NCBI GenBank assembly: GCA_046593925.1
Contig: JBKJQN010000088.1
Location: 1-18,986 of the forward strand
Reading direction: 5' to 3'
Origin: JAYVYM01 sp046593925
Lineage (GTDB): Bacteria > Actinomycetota > Actinomycetes > Mycobacteriales > SCTD01
Length of the DNA stretch: 18,986 nt
Shown piece by piece: positions 1-6,519 of this stretch; the first letter of the stretch is position 1, and every line of letters starts with the position of its first letter. The position numbers and the translations under genes are program-made. The notes below the pieces were generated by a model. It was not told the origin of the DNA and ran no database searches. It saw only the letters and a list, made by a program, of their open reading frames with translations.

Positions 1-1
1 C

Positions 2-208
2 TGCGAACCGGTCTGCCCTGTCGAGGCCATCTTCTACGAGGACGACACGCCTGCGAAGTGGAAGGACTACTACCGGGCCAACGTCGACTTCTTCACCGAG
101 ACGACGACGATCGGCAGTCCCGGCGGCGCGAGCAAGGTGGGTCCTGTCGACCTGGACCACCCGGTGATCATGGCTGTCCCGCTCGGCCAGAACACCGAAG
201 GCCTCTGA
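2..208 (+). CDS. fdxA: Ferredoxin, C-terminal part (cut by window start)
   Basis: This is the last 68 codons of a bacterial 7Fe/4Fe-type ferredoxin, an electron carrier in the cytoplasm. The visible part starts with CEPVCPVEAIFYEDD, which is the end of the second iron-sulfur cluster binding motif followed by the usual acidic stretch. The C-terminal tail, including WKDYYRANVDFF, is typical of actinobacterial FdxA/FdxC ferredoxins of about 105-110 residues. The N-terminal cluster-binding half lies outside the window. The gene ends with TGA at 206-208, overlapping or abutting dapC. In mycobacteria a ferredoxin gene directly precedes dapC, so the order is conserved. The family assignment is secure; the choice between the fdxA and fdxC names is not. 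Confidence 0.9.
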   Translation, partial: CEPVCPVEAIFYEDDTPAKWKDYYRANVDFFTETTTIGSPGGASKVGPVDLDHPVIMAVPLGQNTEGL

Positions 209-1317
209 CCGCGCGGCCGGGCTGGGCAGCCCGCGCCGCCCTGCCGGACTTCCCGTGGGACCGCCTGGCGCCCTACGGCGAAAAAGCCCGTGCGCACCCT
301 GGCGGCATCGTCGACCTGTCGATCGGCACGCCCGTCGACCCGACTCCGCAGGTCGTCCAGGACGCGCTGTGCGCAGCCGCCGACGCCCCCGGTTACCCCC
401 TCACGGTCGGGACGCCAGCCCTGCGGGACGCCTTGGTGGCATGGTCGCGCAGGCGGCTCGGCGCCGACGTCGAAACCCGCCACGTCCTGCCCAGCATCGG
501 GAGCAAGGAGCTGGTGGCGCTGCTGCCGTCGCTGCTCGGGCTCGAGCCGGGCAGTGAGGTGCTCATCCCGCGGCTGGCCTACCCGACGTACGACGCGGGT
601 GCCCGCCTCGCCGGCTGCGTGCCGGTCCCGGTGGAGGACCCGACGACGCATGACCCGGCGCGCGTCTCGCTGCTCTGGCTCAACTCGCCGTCCAACCCGA
701 CCGGCGAGGTGCTCGCACCCGAGCGGCTGCGCGCCGCCGTCGAGTGGGGTCGGGCCCACGACGTGCTGGTGGCCAGTGACGAGTGCTACCTCGAGCTGGG
801 CTGGGACGCCGAGCCGGTCAGCGTGCTGCACCCGTCGGTGTCGGGGGGCTCGACTAACGGCGTGCTGGCGCTGCACTCGCTGTCCAAGCGCAGCAACCTG
901 GCCGGCTACCGGGCAGGTTTCGCGGTCGGAGACGCAGCGGCAGTCGCGGCGCTCGTCGAGGCGCGCAAGCACATCGGGCTGCTCAGCCCGGCGCCGGTGC
1001 AGGCGGCCACCGTCGCGGCGTTCGGCGACGACGCACATGTCGCCGAGCAGCGGGTCCGGTACGCCGCGCGCCGCGACGCCCTGCTGCCCGCGGTGCACGC
1101 AGCCGGCTTCGCTGTCGAGCACTCCGCCGCCGGGTTGTACCTGTGGCTCACCCGTGACGAGCCCTGCTGGGACACCGTGGCGGCCCTGGCGGCCGTCGGC
1201 GTCCTGGTGGCGCCCGGTGCGTTCTACGGTGAGGACGGCGCCCGGCACGTCCGGATGGCCCTCACCGCCACGGACGAGCGGGTCGCGGCGGCCACGGAGC
1301 GCCTGGCGGACCTGTGA
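205..1317 (+). CDS. dapC: Succinyldiaminopimelate transaminase DapC
   Basis: This is a PLP-dependent class I/II aminotransferase that makes N-succinyl-L,L-diaminopimelate from N-succinyl-2-amino-6-ketopimelate in the succinylase branch of lysine/DAP synthesis. The protein opens with LPDFPWDRLAPYGEKARAHP and VDLSIGTPVDPTP, characteristic of actinobacterial DapC. It contains LWLNSPSNPTG (substrate/PLP region), SDECYLELGW, and the Schiff-base lysine in LHSLSKRSNLAGYR (K228 with this start). The start is uncertain. No in-frame ATG, GTG or TTG exists between the ferredoxin stop and the conserved core. CTG at 205 overlaps the ferredoxin TGA as CTGA, follows GAAGG closely, and gives 370 residues, close to the family norm of about 360. 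The alternative GTG at 58 would add 49 arginine-rich residues read out of frame through the ferredoxin gene, which is unlikely. The adjacent ferredoxin gene and the dapD and dapE genes downstream support the role. Confidence 0.88.
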   Translation: MTARPGWAARAALPDFPWDRLAPYGEKARAHPGGIVDLSIGTPVDPTPQVVQDALCAAADAPGYPLTVGTPALRDALVAWSRRRLGADVETRHVLPSIGSKELVALLPSLLGLEPGSEVLIPRLAYPTYDAGARLAGCVPVPVEDPTTHDPARVSLLWLNSPSNPTGEVLAPERLRAAVEWGRAHDVLVASDECYLELGWDAEPVSVLHPSVSGGSTNGVLALHSLSKRSNLAGYRAGFAVGDAAAVAALVEARKHIGLLSPAPVQAATVAAFGDDAHVAEQRVRYAARRDALLPAVHAAGFAVEHSAAGLYLWLTRDEPCWDTVAALAAVGVLVAPGAFYGEDGARHVRMALTATDERVAAATERLADL

Positions 1318-2492
1318 CACGGCCGACCCAGGCAGTCGGGACCCGGGCAGGCTGGCTGACGCCCAATGTCCGCACCCTGTCGGGGGTCTCCTTCCTGCAG
1401 GACGCCGCAAGCGAGCTGCTGTACCCGGTGCTGCCGCTGTTCCTCACCGGCGTGCTCGGGGCACCGGTTGCGGTCGTCGGGGCTGTCGAGGGGGTCGCGG
1501 AAGGTGTCGCCGCGGTCGCCAAGCTCATCGCCGGGCGGCTCGCCGACGGTCGCGCGAAGCGGCCGCTGATCGCCCTCGGCTACGGCCTCGCGGCGCTCGG
1601 CAAGGTGCTCATCGCGGTCGCCGCCGCCTGGCCGGTCGTGCTCGCCGGACGCGCCGTCGACCGGCTCGGCAAGGGGGTGCGTGGCGCCCCGCGCGACGCC
1701 CTGCTGATGGTCGACGTCGAGCCGGCCGTCCGGGGCCGCGTCTTCGGCTTCCACCGCGCCGCCGACACCGCCGGCGCGGTCGTCGGGCCGTTGCTCGGCC
1801 TGCTGCTGTACGAGCTGCTCGGGCAACGGATCCGGCCGCTGCTGGTCGTCGCCGTCGTACCCGCGGTGCTGTCCGTGCTGCTGGTCGCCGCCGTCAAGGA
1901 GGCTCCGCCGACGCGGCGCACGGCCGCCGACAGCGGGGCAGGCCCGCTGCCTCGCGACCTGCGAGCGCTGCTGGTGACCCTCACCGCCTTCGGACTGGTC
2001 AACTTCCCCGACGCGCTGCTGCTGCTGCGGGCCAGCGAGCTGGGCCTGTCGGTCTCCGGCGTCATCGCCGCGTACGTCGTCTACAACGCGGTCTACGCGG
2101 TCGCGAGCTACCCGGCGGGCGCGCTGTCCGACCGGGTGCCGCGACACCTGGTGTTCGCCGCCGGGCTGACGTTCTTCGCTGTCGGCTACCTGGGGCTCGG
2201 CCTCGTCGGCCAGGCCTGGTGGGTGTTCGTGCTGCTGCCGGTGTACGGCGGCTTCGCCGCGTGCACCGACGGCGTCGGCAAGGCGTGGGTCGCCTCGCTC
2301 GCGCCGCCCGGTGGCCAGGGTGCGGCGCAGGGGCTGTACCAGGGGCTCGCGGGTGGCGCGGTGCTCGTCGCCGGGCTGTGGGCAGGCTTCGCGTGGTCCG
2401 GCGACGGCCGGCTCCCGCTGCTGGTGTCGGGCTCGGTCGCGGCGGTCCTGGCGCTCGCCCTGGCGACCCTCGGCGGTCGACTCGTGCGCTGA
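1314..2492 (+). CDS. MFS transporter (12-helix type)
   Basis: This is a 392-residue major facilitator superfamily permease in the cytoplasmic membrane. About twelve hydrophobic segments are visible. The N-terminus (TLSGVSFLQDAASELLYPVL), the loop with GRLADGRAKRPL (the MFS loop 2-3 motif region) and DRLGKGVRGAPRDALL are hallmarks of a widespread MFS subgroup of unknown substrate. The GTG start at 1314 overlaps the dapC stop as GTGA, so it is probably translationally coupled to dapC and expressed with it. The coupling hints at transport related to amino acid or diaminopimelate metabolism, but nothing in the sequence identifies a substrate. A drug or metabolite exporter is equally possible. The next gene, dapD, is separated by a 329-bp spacer and has its own probable promoter. 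Confidence 0.88.
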   Translation: MTRPTQAVGTRAGWLTPNVRTLSGVSFLQDAASELLYPVLPLFLTGVLGAPVAVVGAVEGVAEGVAAVAKLIAGRLADGRAKRPLIALGYGLAALGKVLIAVAAAWPVVLAGRAVDRLGKGVRGAPRDALLMVDVEPAVRGRVFGFHRAADTAGAVVGPLLGLLLYELLGQRIRPLLVVAVVPAVLSVLLVAAVKEAPPTRRTAADSGAGPLPRDLRALLVTLTAFGLVNFPDALLLLRASELGLSVSGVIAAYVVYNAVYAVASYPAGALSDRVPRHLVFAAGLTFFAVGYLGLGLVGQAWWVFVLLPVYGGFAACTDGVGKAWVASLAPPGGQGAAQGLYQGLAGGAVLVAGLWAGFAWSGDGRLPLLVSGSVAAVLALALATLGGRLVR

Positions 2493-2755
2493 CCGGCCCG
2501 CGTGCCCCCGCCGCGACCCCGCTCGGCTGACCCACCGCCGCCCCGCCGCCCCGCCCCGCCGACCCGCGGCCCCGCCCCGCCCCGCGGCCCCGCCCCGCCT
2601 CGCCGCCCCGCCTCGCGCCGCCCAGCGGCCTCGCCCTGCCGACCCAGCGCCCCGCCGCGCCGGTCCGGAGCTTGTGTGTGCGCGCTTGGGGATCGACACA
2701 CAAACGGCTGCTGCCGCGCAGGGCTGCGCGCCCAGCGGGGCCGGTCCGGACGGCA
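2493..2755. other. Intergenic spacer with C-rich low-complexity tract
   Basis: No gene is supported between the MFS gene and dapD. From about 2531 to 2660 the plus strand is dominated by C-runs separated by G or GC (CCCCGCC-type units), so the minus strand carries many GGGG runs. Reading frames crossing it give only Pro/Arg/Ala low-complexity peptides. The tract could contribute to termination after the MFS gene or form G-quadruplexes on the minus strand; both are inference. The spacer continues into two palindromes described separately. Confidence 0.7.
2672..2703. repeat. Palindrome A upstream of dapD
   Basis: This is an inverted repeat with 8-bp arms, TTGTGTGT at 2672-2679 and ACACACAA at 2696-2703, separated by 16 bases. 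It is preceded by GCCGGTCCGGA-like sequence, which also precedes palindrome B, so the two look like diverged copies of one unit about 85 bp apart. It could be a protein-binding site or an intergenic repeat element. Confidence 0.6.
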
Positions 2756-2791
2756 GTTTGTGTGTTGGCCGCAAGCGACCAGCACACAAAC
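2756..2791. promoter_or_regulatory. Palindrome B, candidate operator/hairpin upstream of dapD
   Basis: The arms GTTTGTGTGTTGG (2756-2768) and CCAGCACACAAAC (2779-2791) pair over 13 bp with a single T:G mismatch (a wobble in RNA). The centre can extend the pairing through CGC/GCG. It lies 30 bases before the dapD start and covers the position expected for a -35 element relative to TAGGCT at 2809. An operator role is inferred from position; a REP-like intergenic element is the main alternative. Confidence 0.55.
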
Positions 2792-2808
2792 CGGCCCGGA
2801 CCCGTCAG

Positions 2809-2821
2809 TAGGCTCGTCGGC
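2809..2821 (+). promoter_or_regulatory. Probable -10 element of dapD, leaderless transcript
   Basis: TAGGCT at 2809-2814 fits the actinobacterial TANNNT -10 pattern and ends 7 bases before the ATG at 2822. Transcription would then begin at or next to the start codon. No Shine-Dalgarno sequence is seen before this ATG, which agrees with a leaderless mRNA. Confidence 0.5.
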
Positions 2822-3643
2822 ATGACCGACAGCCCGATCAGTCCCCTCGTCGACGAGCTATGGGAGCGCCGGGACGACCTGACGCCCGACGATGCGGACG
2901 CCCGCCGGGAGGTCGTCGCGGCCGTCGATCTGCTCGACACCGGCCGGGCCCGGGTCGCCCGCATCGAGCAGGACGAGGTGGTCGTCGACGAGCGGGCCAA
3001 GCGCGCGATCCTGTTGTCGTTCAAGGTGCTGCCGATGGTGCAGGGCGCCAACGGCGGCTTCCACGTGCACGATCGGGTGCCGCTGAAGACGACCTTCGAC
3101 GGCGTGCGTGTGGTGGCCGGGGCGATCGCCCGCTGGGGGTCCTTCTTCGAGCCCGGCGTGGTGCTGATGCCGAGCTACACCAACATCGGTGGCTACGTCG
3201 GAAGTGGCTCGATGGTCGACACCTGGGCGACCGTCGGATCCTGCGCGCAGGTCGGCAGGGGGGTGCACCTGTCGGGTGGCGTCGGCATCGGCGGCGTGCT
3301 GGAGCCGCCGCAGGCCGCCCCCGTCGTGGTGGAGGACGACGCGTTCATCGGCTCGCGCAGCATGGTCGTCGAAGGCGCCCGGGTACGCCGGGGCGCCAAG
3401 CTCGGGGCCGGCGCGATCCTCACCGCCAGCACCCGCGTCTTCGAGGCCGAGACCGGGAAGGAGCTCGACCGAGGCGTCGCGCCCGAGCGTGCCGTGTGCG
3501 TCGGCTCGACCCGCGTGAAGAGTTTCCCCGGCGGCGACTTCGGGATGCCGTGCCTGCTGGTCCTGCGCTACCTCGAGCCGGGTCAGGAGCACGACAAGCT
3601 GGCGCTGAACGACGTGCTGCGGGAGCACGGCGTCGCTCCGTGA
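2822..3643 (+). CDS. dapD: Tetrahydrodipicolinate N-succinyltransferase DapD
   Basis: DapD transfers succinyl from succinyl-CoA to tetrahydrodipicolinate, opening the succinylase branch of lysine/DAP synthesis. The protein of 273 residues has a left-handed beta-helix hexapeptide-repeat domain. The central block, with VLMPSYTNIGGYV, SMVDTWATVGSCAQVG and VHLSGGVGIGGVLEPPQA, matches the classical E. coli-type DapD closely, and the length equals that type (about 274 residues). The mycobacterial DapD class is longer and differs in this block. The start is ATG at 2822; the frame stays open upstream only through the low-complexity spacer. The stop overlaps the dapE GTG as GTGA, so dapD and dapE form a coupled pair. 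The assignment is firm; the class comparison is from memory. Confidence 0.93.
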   Translation: MTDSPISPLVDELWERRDDLTPDDADARREVVAAVDLLDTGRARVARIEQDEVVVDERAKRAILLSFKVLPMVQGANGGFHVHDRVPLKTTFDGVRVVAGAIARWGSFFEPGVVLMPSYTNIGGYVGSGSMVDTWATVGSCAQVGRGVHLSGGVGIGGVLEPPQAAPVVVEDDAFIGSRSMVVEGARVRRGAKLGAGAILTASTRVFEAETGKELDRGVAPERAVCVGSTRVKSFPGGDFGMPCLLVLRYLEPGQEHDKLALNDVLREHGVAP

Positions 3644-3687
3644 GCGCGGCGGGGGACAGCTCCGTGGGCGCGGCGGGGGACAGCTCC
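3640..3687 (+). repeat. 24-bp tandem duplication at the dapE start
   Basis: Positions 3640-3663 and 3664-3687 are identical except for one base (3643 A, 3667 G). Each unit starts with GTG and contains GGGGGA seven bases before the next GTG. The repeat therefore duplicates a Shine-Dalgarno-like sequence plus start codon and adds eight residues per unit (AAGDSSVG-type) to the N-terminus of DapE. Confidence 0.9.
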
Positions 3688-4788
3688 GTGGGCGCAGGGT
3701 GGGTCACCGCGGCGCTCGACCTCGCCGGCGACCCGGTATCGCTGACGGCGGCGCTGGTCGACGTCGCGTCGGTCAGCGGTGACGAGGCACGGCTCGCCGA
3801 TCTGGTGGAGCGGGCACTGGATGCCCTGCCACACCTTGAGGTGGTCCGCGACGGTGACGCGGTGGTGGCCCGCACCCGGCTCGGTCGCGGCCGACGGGTG
3901 CTGCTCGCCGGGCATCTGGACACCGTGCCCCTTGCCGACAACTTGCCAAGCCGCCGTGACGGCGACCGGCTGTACGGCTGTGGGACCAGTGACATGAAAT
4001 CCGGCGACGCCGTGCTGCTGCACCTGGCCGCGACGCTGACCGAACCGGCGTACGACCTGACTTTCGTGCTGTACGACAACGAGGAGGTCGGGGCCGAGCG
4101 CAACGGCCTCAAGCGGCTGGTGGAGAACCGGCGCGACCTGTTGGACGCCGATCTGGCGATCCTGATGGAGCCGACCGGCGGGCAGGTCGAAGCGGGCTGC
4201 CAGGGCACCCTGCGCGTGCAGGTGACGGTGCCCGGCCGGCGCGTGCACAGCGCCCGCGCCTGGCTGGGCGAGAACGCCGTGCACGCTGTGACGCCGCTGC
4301 TGGTAGCTCTGGTCCGCTACGTCCCGCGGGACGTCGAGATCGACGGCTGCACCTACCGCGAAGGGCTCAACGCGGTGCGCATCCAGGGCGGGGTCGCCCT
4401 CAACACGATCCCCGACGCCTGCACGGTCACTGTCAACTTCCGGTTCGCCCCCGACCGCTGCGAGGCGGCCGCGCTCGCGCACGTTCGCGAGGTGCTGGCG
4501 CCGTACGAGTGTGTGCTCACCGACAGCTCGCCCGGCGCCCTCCCCGGGCTGACCGCTCCCGGCGTGCAGCGCTTCGTCGAGGCGGTTGGCGGCACGCCGG
4601 TCGCGAAGTACGGCTGGACCGACGTTGCGCGCTTTGCCGCGCTGGGCATCCCCGCCGTCAACTACGGACCGGGAGACCCCGGCCTCGCGCACACCCGCGA
4701 GGAGTCGGTCGACGTCGGTCTGATCACCGCGTGCACCGCAGCGCTGCGCGGCTACCTCTCGGCCGGCTCAGCAGGACCGGTCCGTTGA
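3640..4788 (+). CDS. dapE: Succinyl-diaminopimelate desuccinylase DapE
   Basis: This is an M20-family, two-zinc hydrolase that removes succinate from N-succinyl-L,L-DAP, yielding L,L-DAP. The catalytic domain shows LLAGHLDTVP (zinc ligand H92 with this start), GCGTSDMKSGD (bridging aspartate D118) and YDNEEVGAERNG (E148/E149, catalytic base and ligand). A dimerisation domain with GRRVHSARAWLGENAVH follows, and a C-terminal HTREESVDVG gives the last ligand histidine. The total is 382 residues; mycobacterial DapE has about 354, the excess being at the N-terminus. GTG at 3640 overlaps the dapD stop. GTG codons at 3664 and 3688 are alternative starts created by a 24-bp tandem repeat, and the core homology begins only after the third. 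Any of the three could be used. Confidence 0.93.
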   Translation: MSAAGDSSVGAAGDSSVGAGWVTAALDLAGDPVSLTAALVDVASVSGDEARLADLVERALDALPHLEVVRDGDAVVARTRLGRGRRVLLAGHLDTVPLADNLPSRRDGDRLYGCGTSDMKSGDAVLLHLAATLTEPAYDLTFVLYDNEEVGAERNGLKRLVENRRDLLDADLAILMEPTGGQVEAGCQGTLRVQVTVPGRRVHSARAWLGENAVHAVTPLLVALVRYVPRDVEIDGCTYREGLNAVRIQGGVALNTIPDACTVTVNFRFAPDRCEAAALAHVREVLAPYECVLTDSSPGALPGLTAPGVQRFVEAVGGTPVAKYGWTDVARFAALGIPAVNYGPGDPGLAHTREESVDVGLITACTAALRGYLSAGSAGPVR

Positions 4789-4818
4789 GGCCGCGACAGG
4801 CCACGGCTGCTCCGGTCG

Positions 4819-5046
4819 GTGCGCTGGCTCGGGCCGGCGAGCAGCCGATGGCTGTTGGCCCCCGAGGGCATTGACCAGGTCGAGCTCACCGAGCCGTGGA
4901 AGGCCGTGCAGGATGCCGGGGGGACCCCGAAGCTGCTGTCCATCGACAGCGGCGAGGTGCAGGCGTACAGCCCGCGCGGGACGGCAGGTGAGCGTCCCGC
5001 GGACGTCACGGTCCACTGCGAGTCCCGGTCCTACCACTGGCCGTGA
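4819..5046 (+). pseudogene. Truncated DJ-1/PfpI-family gene remnant
   Basis: A 75-codon frame contains LLAPEGIDQVELTEPWKAVQ, then AGGTPKLLSIDSGEVQAY. This is the N-terminal Rossmann-like segment typical of PfpI/DJ-1 class I glutamine amidotransferase-like proteins (about 170-190 residues). The similarity fades after about residue 60, and the frame ends in CESRSYHWP without the nucleophile elbow (AxCHG-type cysteine) or the C-terminal half. The first ten residues are also not the usual beta strand. It is most simply a gene decayed by an internal deletion. The stop overlaps the following LOG-family GTG as GTGA, so the remnant may still drive coupled translation. The family call is from motif memory. 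A functional micro-protein cannot be excluded. Confidence 0.6.
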
Positions 5047-5915
5047 CGGGCGCACGCCGAGCGGCCGCTAAGTTTCAGCGCGTGCCCGCCTCCACCGACC
5101 CGGACCGCCCGTCCCTCCCGGACACTCCGGAGAAGCACCGGGGCCCAGTCACCCTTCGCCGGGGGCAGGTGCAGGCCAGCACCACGGACGAGCGGCTGCT
5201 GGACCACCGGGGGCCGTCGGACTGGGTGCACACCGACCCGTGGCGGGTGTTGCGCATCCAGTCCGAGTTCGTTGAGGGCTTTGGCCTGCTTGCCGAGCTG
5301 CCGCGTGCAGTGAGCGTCTTCGGCTCCGCCCGCACATCGCGGGCCGCGCCCGAGTACGCCACCGGTCGCGCCCTCGGGGCGGCGCTCGCCGACGCCGGCT
5401 GGGCCGTGATCACCGGTGGGGGCCCGGGAGTCATGGAGGCCGTCAACCGCGGCGCCAGCGAGGCCGGCGGCCTTTCGGTGGGCCTGGGCATCGAGCTGCC
5501 CTTCGAGCAGAGCCTCAACGACTGGGTGGACCTGGGGCTGAACTTCCGCTACTTCTTCGCTCGCAAGACCATGTTCGTGAAGTACGCGCAGGCGTTCGTC
5601 ATCCTGCCCGGCGGGTTCGGCACGATGGACGAGCTGTTCGAGGCCCTCACGCTGGTACAGACGCACAAGGTCAACCAGTTCCCGGTGGTGCTGCTGGGCA
5701 AGGCGTACTGGTCGGGGCTGATCGACTGGCTGCGGAGCACCATGCTCACGCACGGCTATCTCTCGCCAGGGGACCTCGACCTGGTGCACGTCACCGACGA
5801 CGTGGACGACGTGCTCGCGGTCATCGCCGACGCCGAGTCGCTGCGCCCCGCCCCGGAGCCGGTCGCTACCGGCCACGAGAAGGTCGGCGACTTCCCGGGC
5901 GACTCAGGGCTGTAG
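5043..5915 (+). CDS. TIGR00730-type Rossmann-fold protein (LOG family)
   Basis: This is a 290-residue member of the LOG/lysine decarboxylase-like family. The best characterised members are phosphoribohydrolases that release cytokinin-type bases or nucleobases from nucleoside monophosphates; the bacterial substrate here is unknown. The core includes SVFGSARTSRAAPEY, VITGGGPGVMEAVNRGA, RYFFARKTMFVKYAQAF and the signature PGGFGTMDE (residues 189-197). About 70 N-terminal residues precede the core, with WVHTDPWRVLRIQSEFVEGF, as in the long actinobacterial form. The start is GTG at 5043 overlapping the preceding remnant's stop; GTG at 5082 is an in-frame alternative. A second LOG gene begins 4 bases downstream, so the two are likely one transcription unit. 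Confidence 0.88.
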   Translation: MTGARRAAAKFQRVPASTDPDRPSLPDTPEKHRGPVTLRRGQVQASTTDERLLDHRGPSDWVHTDPWRVLRIQSEFVEGFGLLAELPRAVSVFGSARTSRAAPEYATGRALGAALADAGWAVITGGGPGVMEAVNRGASEAGGLSVGLGIELPFEQSLNDWVDLGLNFRYFFARKTMFVKYAQAFVILPGGFGTMDELFEALTLVQTHKVNQFPVVLLGKAYWSGLIDWLRSTMLTHGYLSPGDLDLVHVTDDVDDVLAVIADAESLRPAPEPVATGHEKVGDFPGDSGL

Positions 5916-5919
5916 CGCC

Positions 5920-6516
5920 GTGGCGGCGATCTGCGTCTTCTGCGCGTCGAGCATGCGGATCGACCCGGCGTACGTCGAGCTCGCCGCCGAGGTAGGCCGC
6001 GAGCTGGCCCGGCGGGGACATGACCTGGTCTCCGGCGGCGGGGCGCTGTCGATGATGGGGGCGGTCGCCCGGGCCGTGCGCGCCGGCGGCGGGCGTACCA
6101 CCGGGGTCATCCCGGAGGCGCTGCTGCAGCTCGAGGTGGGCGACCGCGACGCCGACGAGCTGCTGGTCGTCGACGACATGCGCATGCGCAAGGGCCTGAT
6201 GGACGCCCGCGCCGACGCGTTCCTCACGCTGCCGGGTGGCCTGGGAACGCTCGAGGAGCTGACGGAGGTATGGGTGGCCCGCTCGCTCGGCCTGCACGTC
6301 AAACCCGTCGTGGTGCTCGACGTCGACGGCCTCTACGCCCCGCTGCGCGCCCAGCTCGACCTGATGCTCGCGCGCGGCTTTGTACGCCCGGTGGCCGCCG
6401 GGGCCCTGGTTTGGACCTCGACGGTCGCCGGCGCACTCGACGCGGTGGAGGCGGGTCTGTCCGCGCCGGTGCGTCTCACCCCGTCCCTGCAGGAGGAGCT
6501 CGAGGCCGATCCGTGA
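5920..6516 (+). CDS. LOG-family (TIGR00730) protein, short form
   Basis: A 198-residue protein begins ICVFCASSMRIDPAYVELA, typical of the short LOG family, followed by LVSGGGALSMMGAVARAV and the signature PGGLGTLEE (residues 105-113) with the conserved MRMRKGLMDARADAF before it. The family hydrolyses the N-glycosidic bond of nucleoside 5'-monophosphates. In mycobacteria the related protein (Rv1205 type) produces cytokinin-like compounds; transferring that role to this gene is inference. The GTG start lies 4 bases after the stop of the longer paralog. The gene ends 3 bases before the mscL stop on the other strand, leaving no room for a separate terminator. Confidence 0.9.
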   Translation: MAAICVFCASSMRIDPAYVELAAEVGRELARRGHDLVSGGGALSMMGAVARAVRAGGGRTTGVIPEALLQLEVGDRDADELLVVDDMRMRKGLMDARADAFLTLPGGLGTLEELTEVWVARSLGLHVKPVVVLDVDGLYAPLRAQLDLMLARGFVRPVAAGALVWTSTVAGALDAVEAGLSAPVRLTPSLQEELEADP

Positions 6517-6519
6517 GGC

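Noticed and set aside
290..2530. 746-codon plus-strand frame across dapC and the MFS gene
   Set aside because: It is an Arg/Pro/Ser-rich shadow of two genes with clear family motifs in other frames.
2756..2791. CRP/cAMP-receptor-type binding site
   Set aside because: The arms TTTGTGTG/CACACAAA lack the TGTGA-N6-TCACA geometry, so assignment to that regulator family is not supported.
2502..2825. Pro/Arg-rich small protein in the dapD upstream spacer
   Set aside because: It is low-complexity, arises from C-rich repeats, and runs through the palindromes and dapD promoter without a ribosome-binding site.
4509..4874. Plus-strand 121-codon frame overlapping the dapE end
   Set aside because: It has Arg-rich composition typical of a shifted dapE frame and no family motif.
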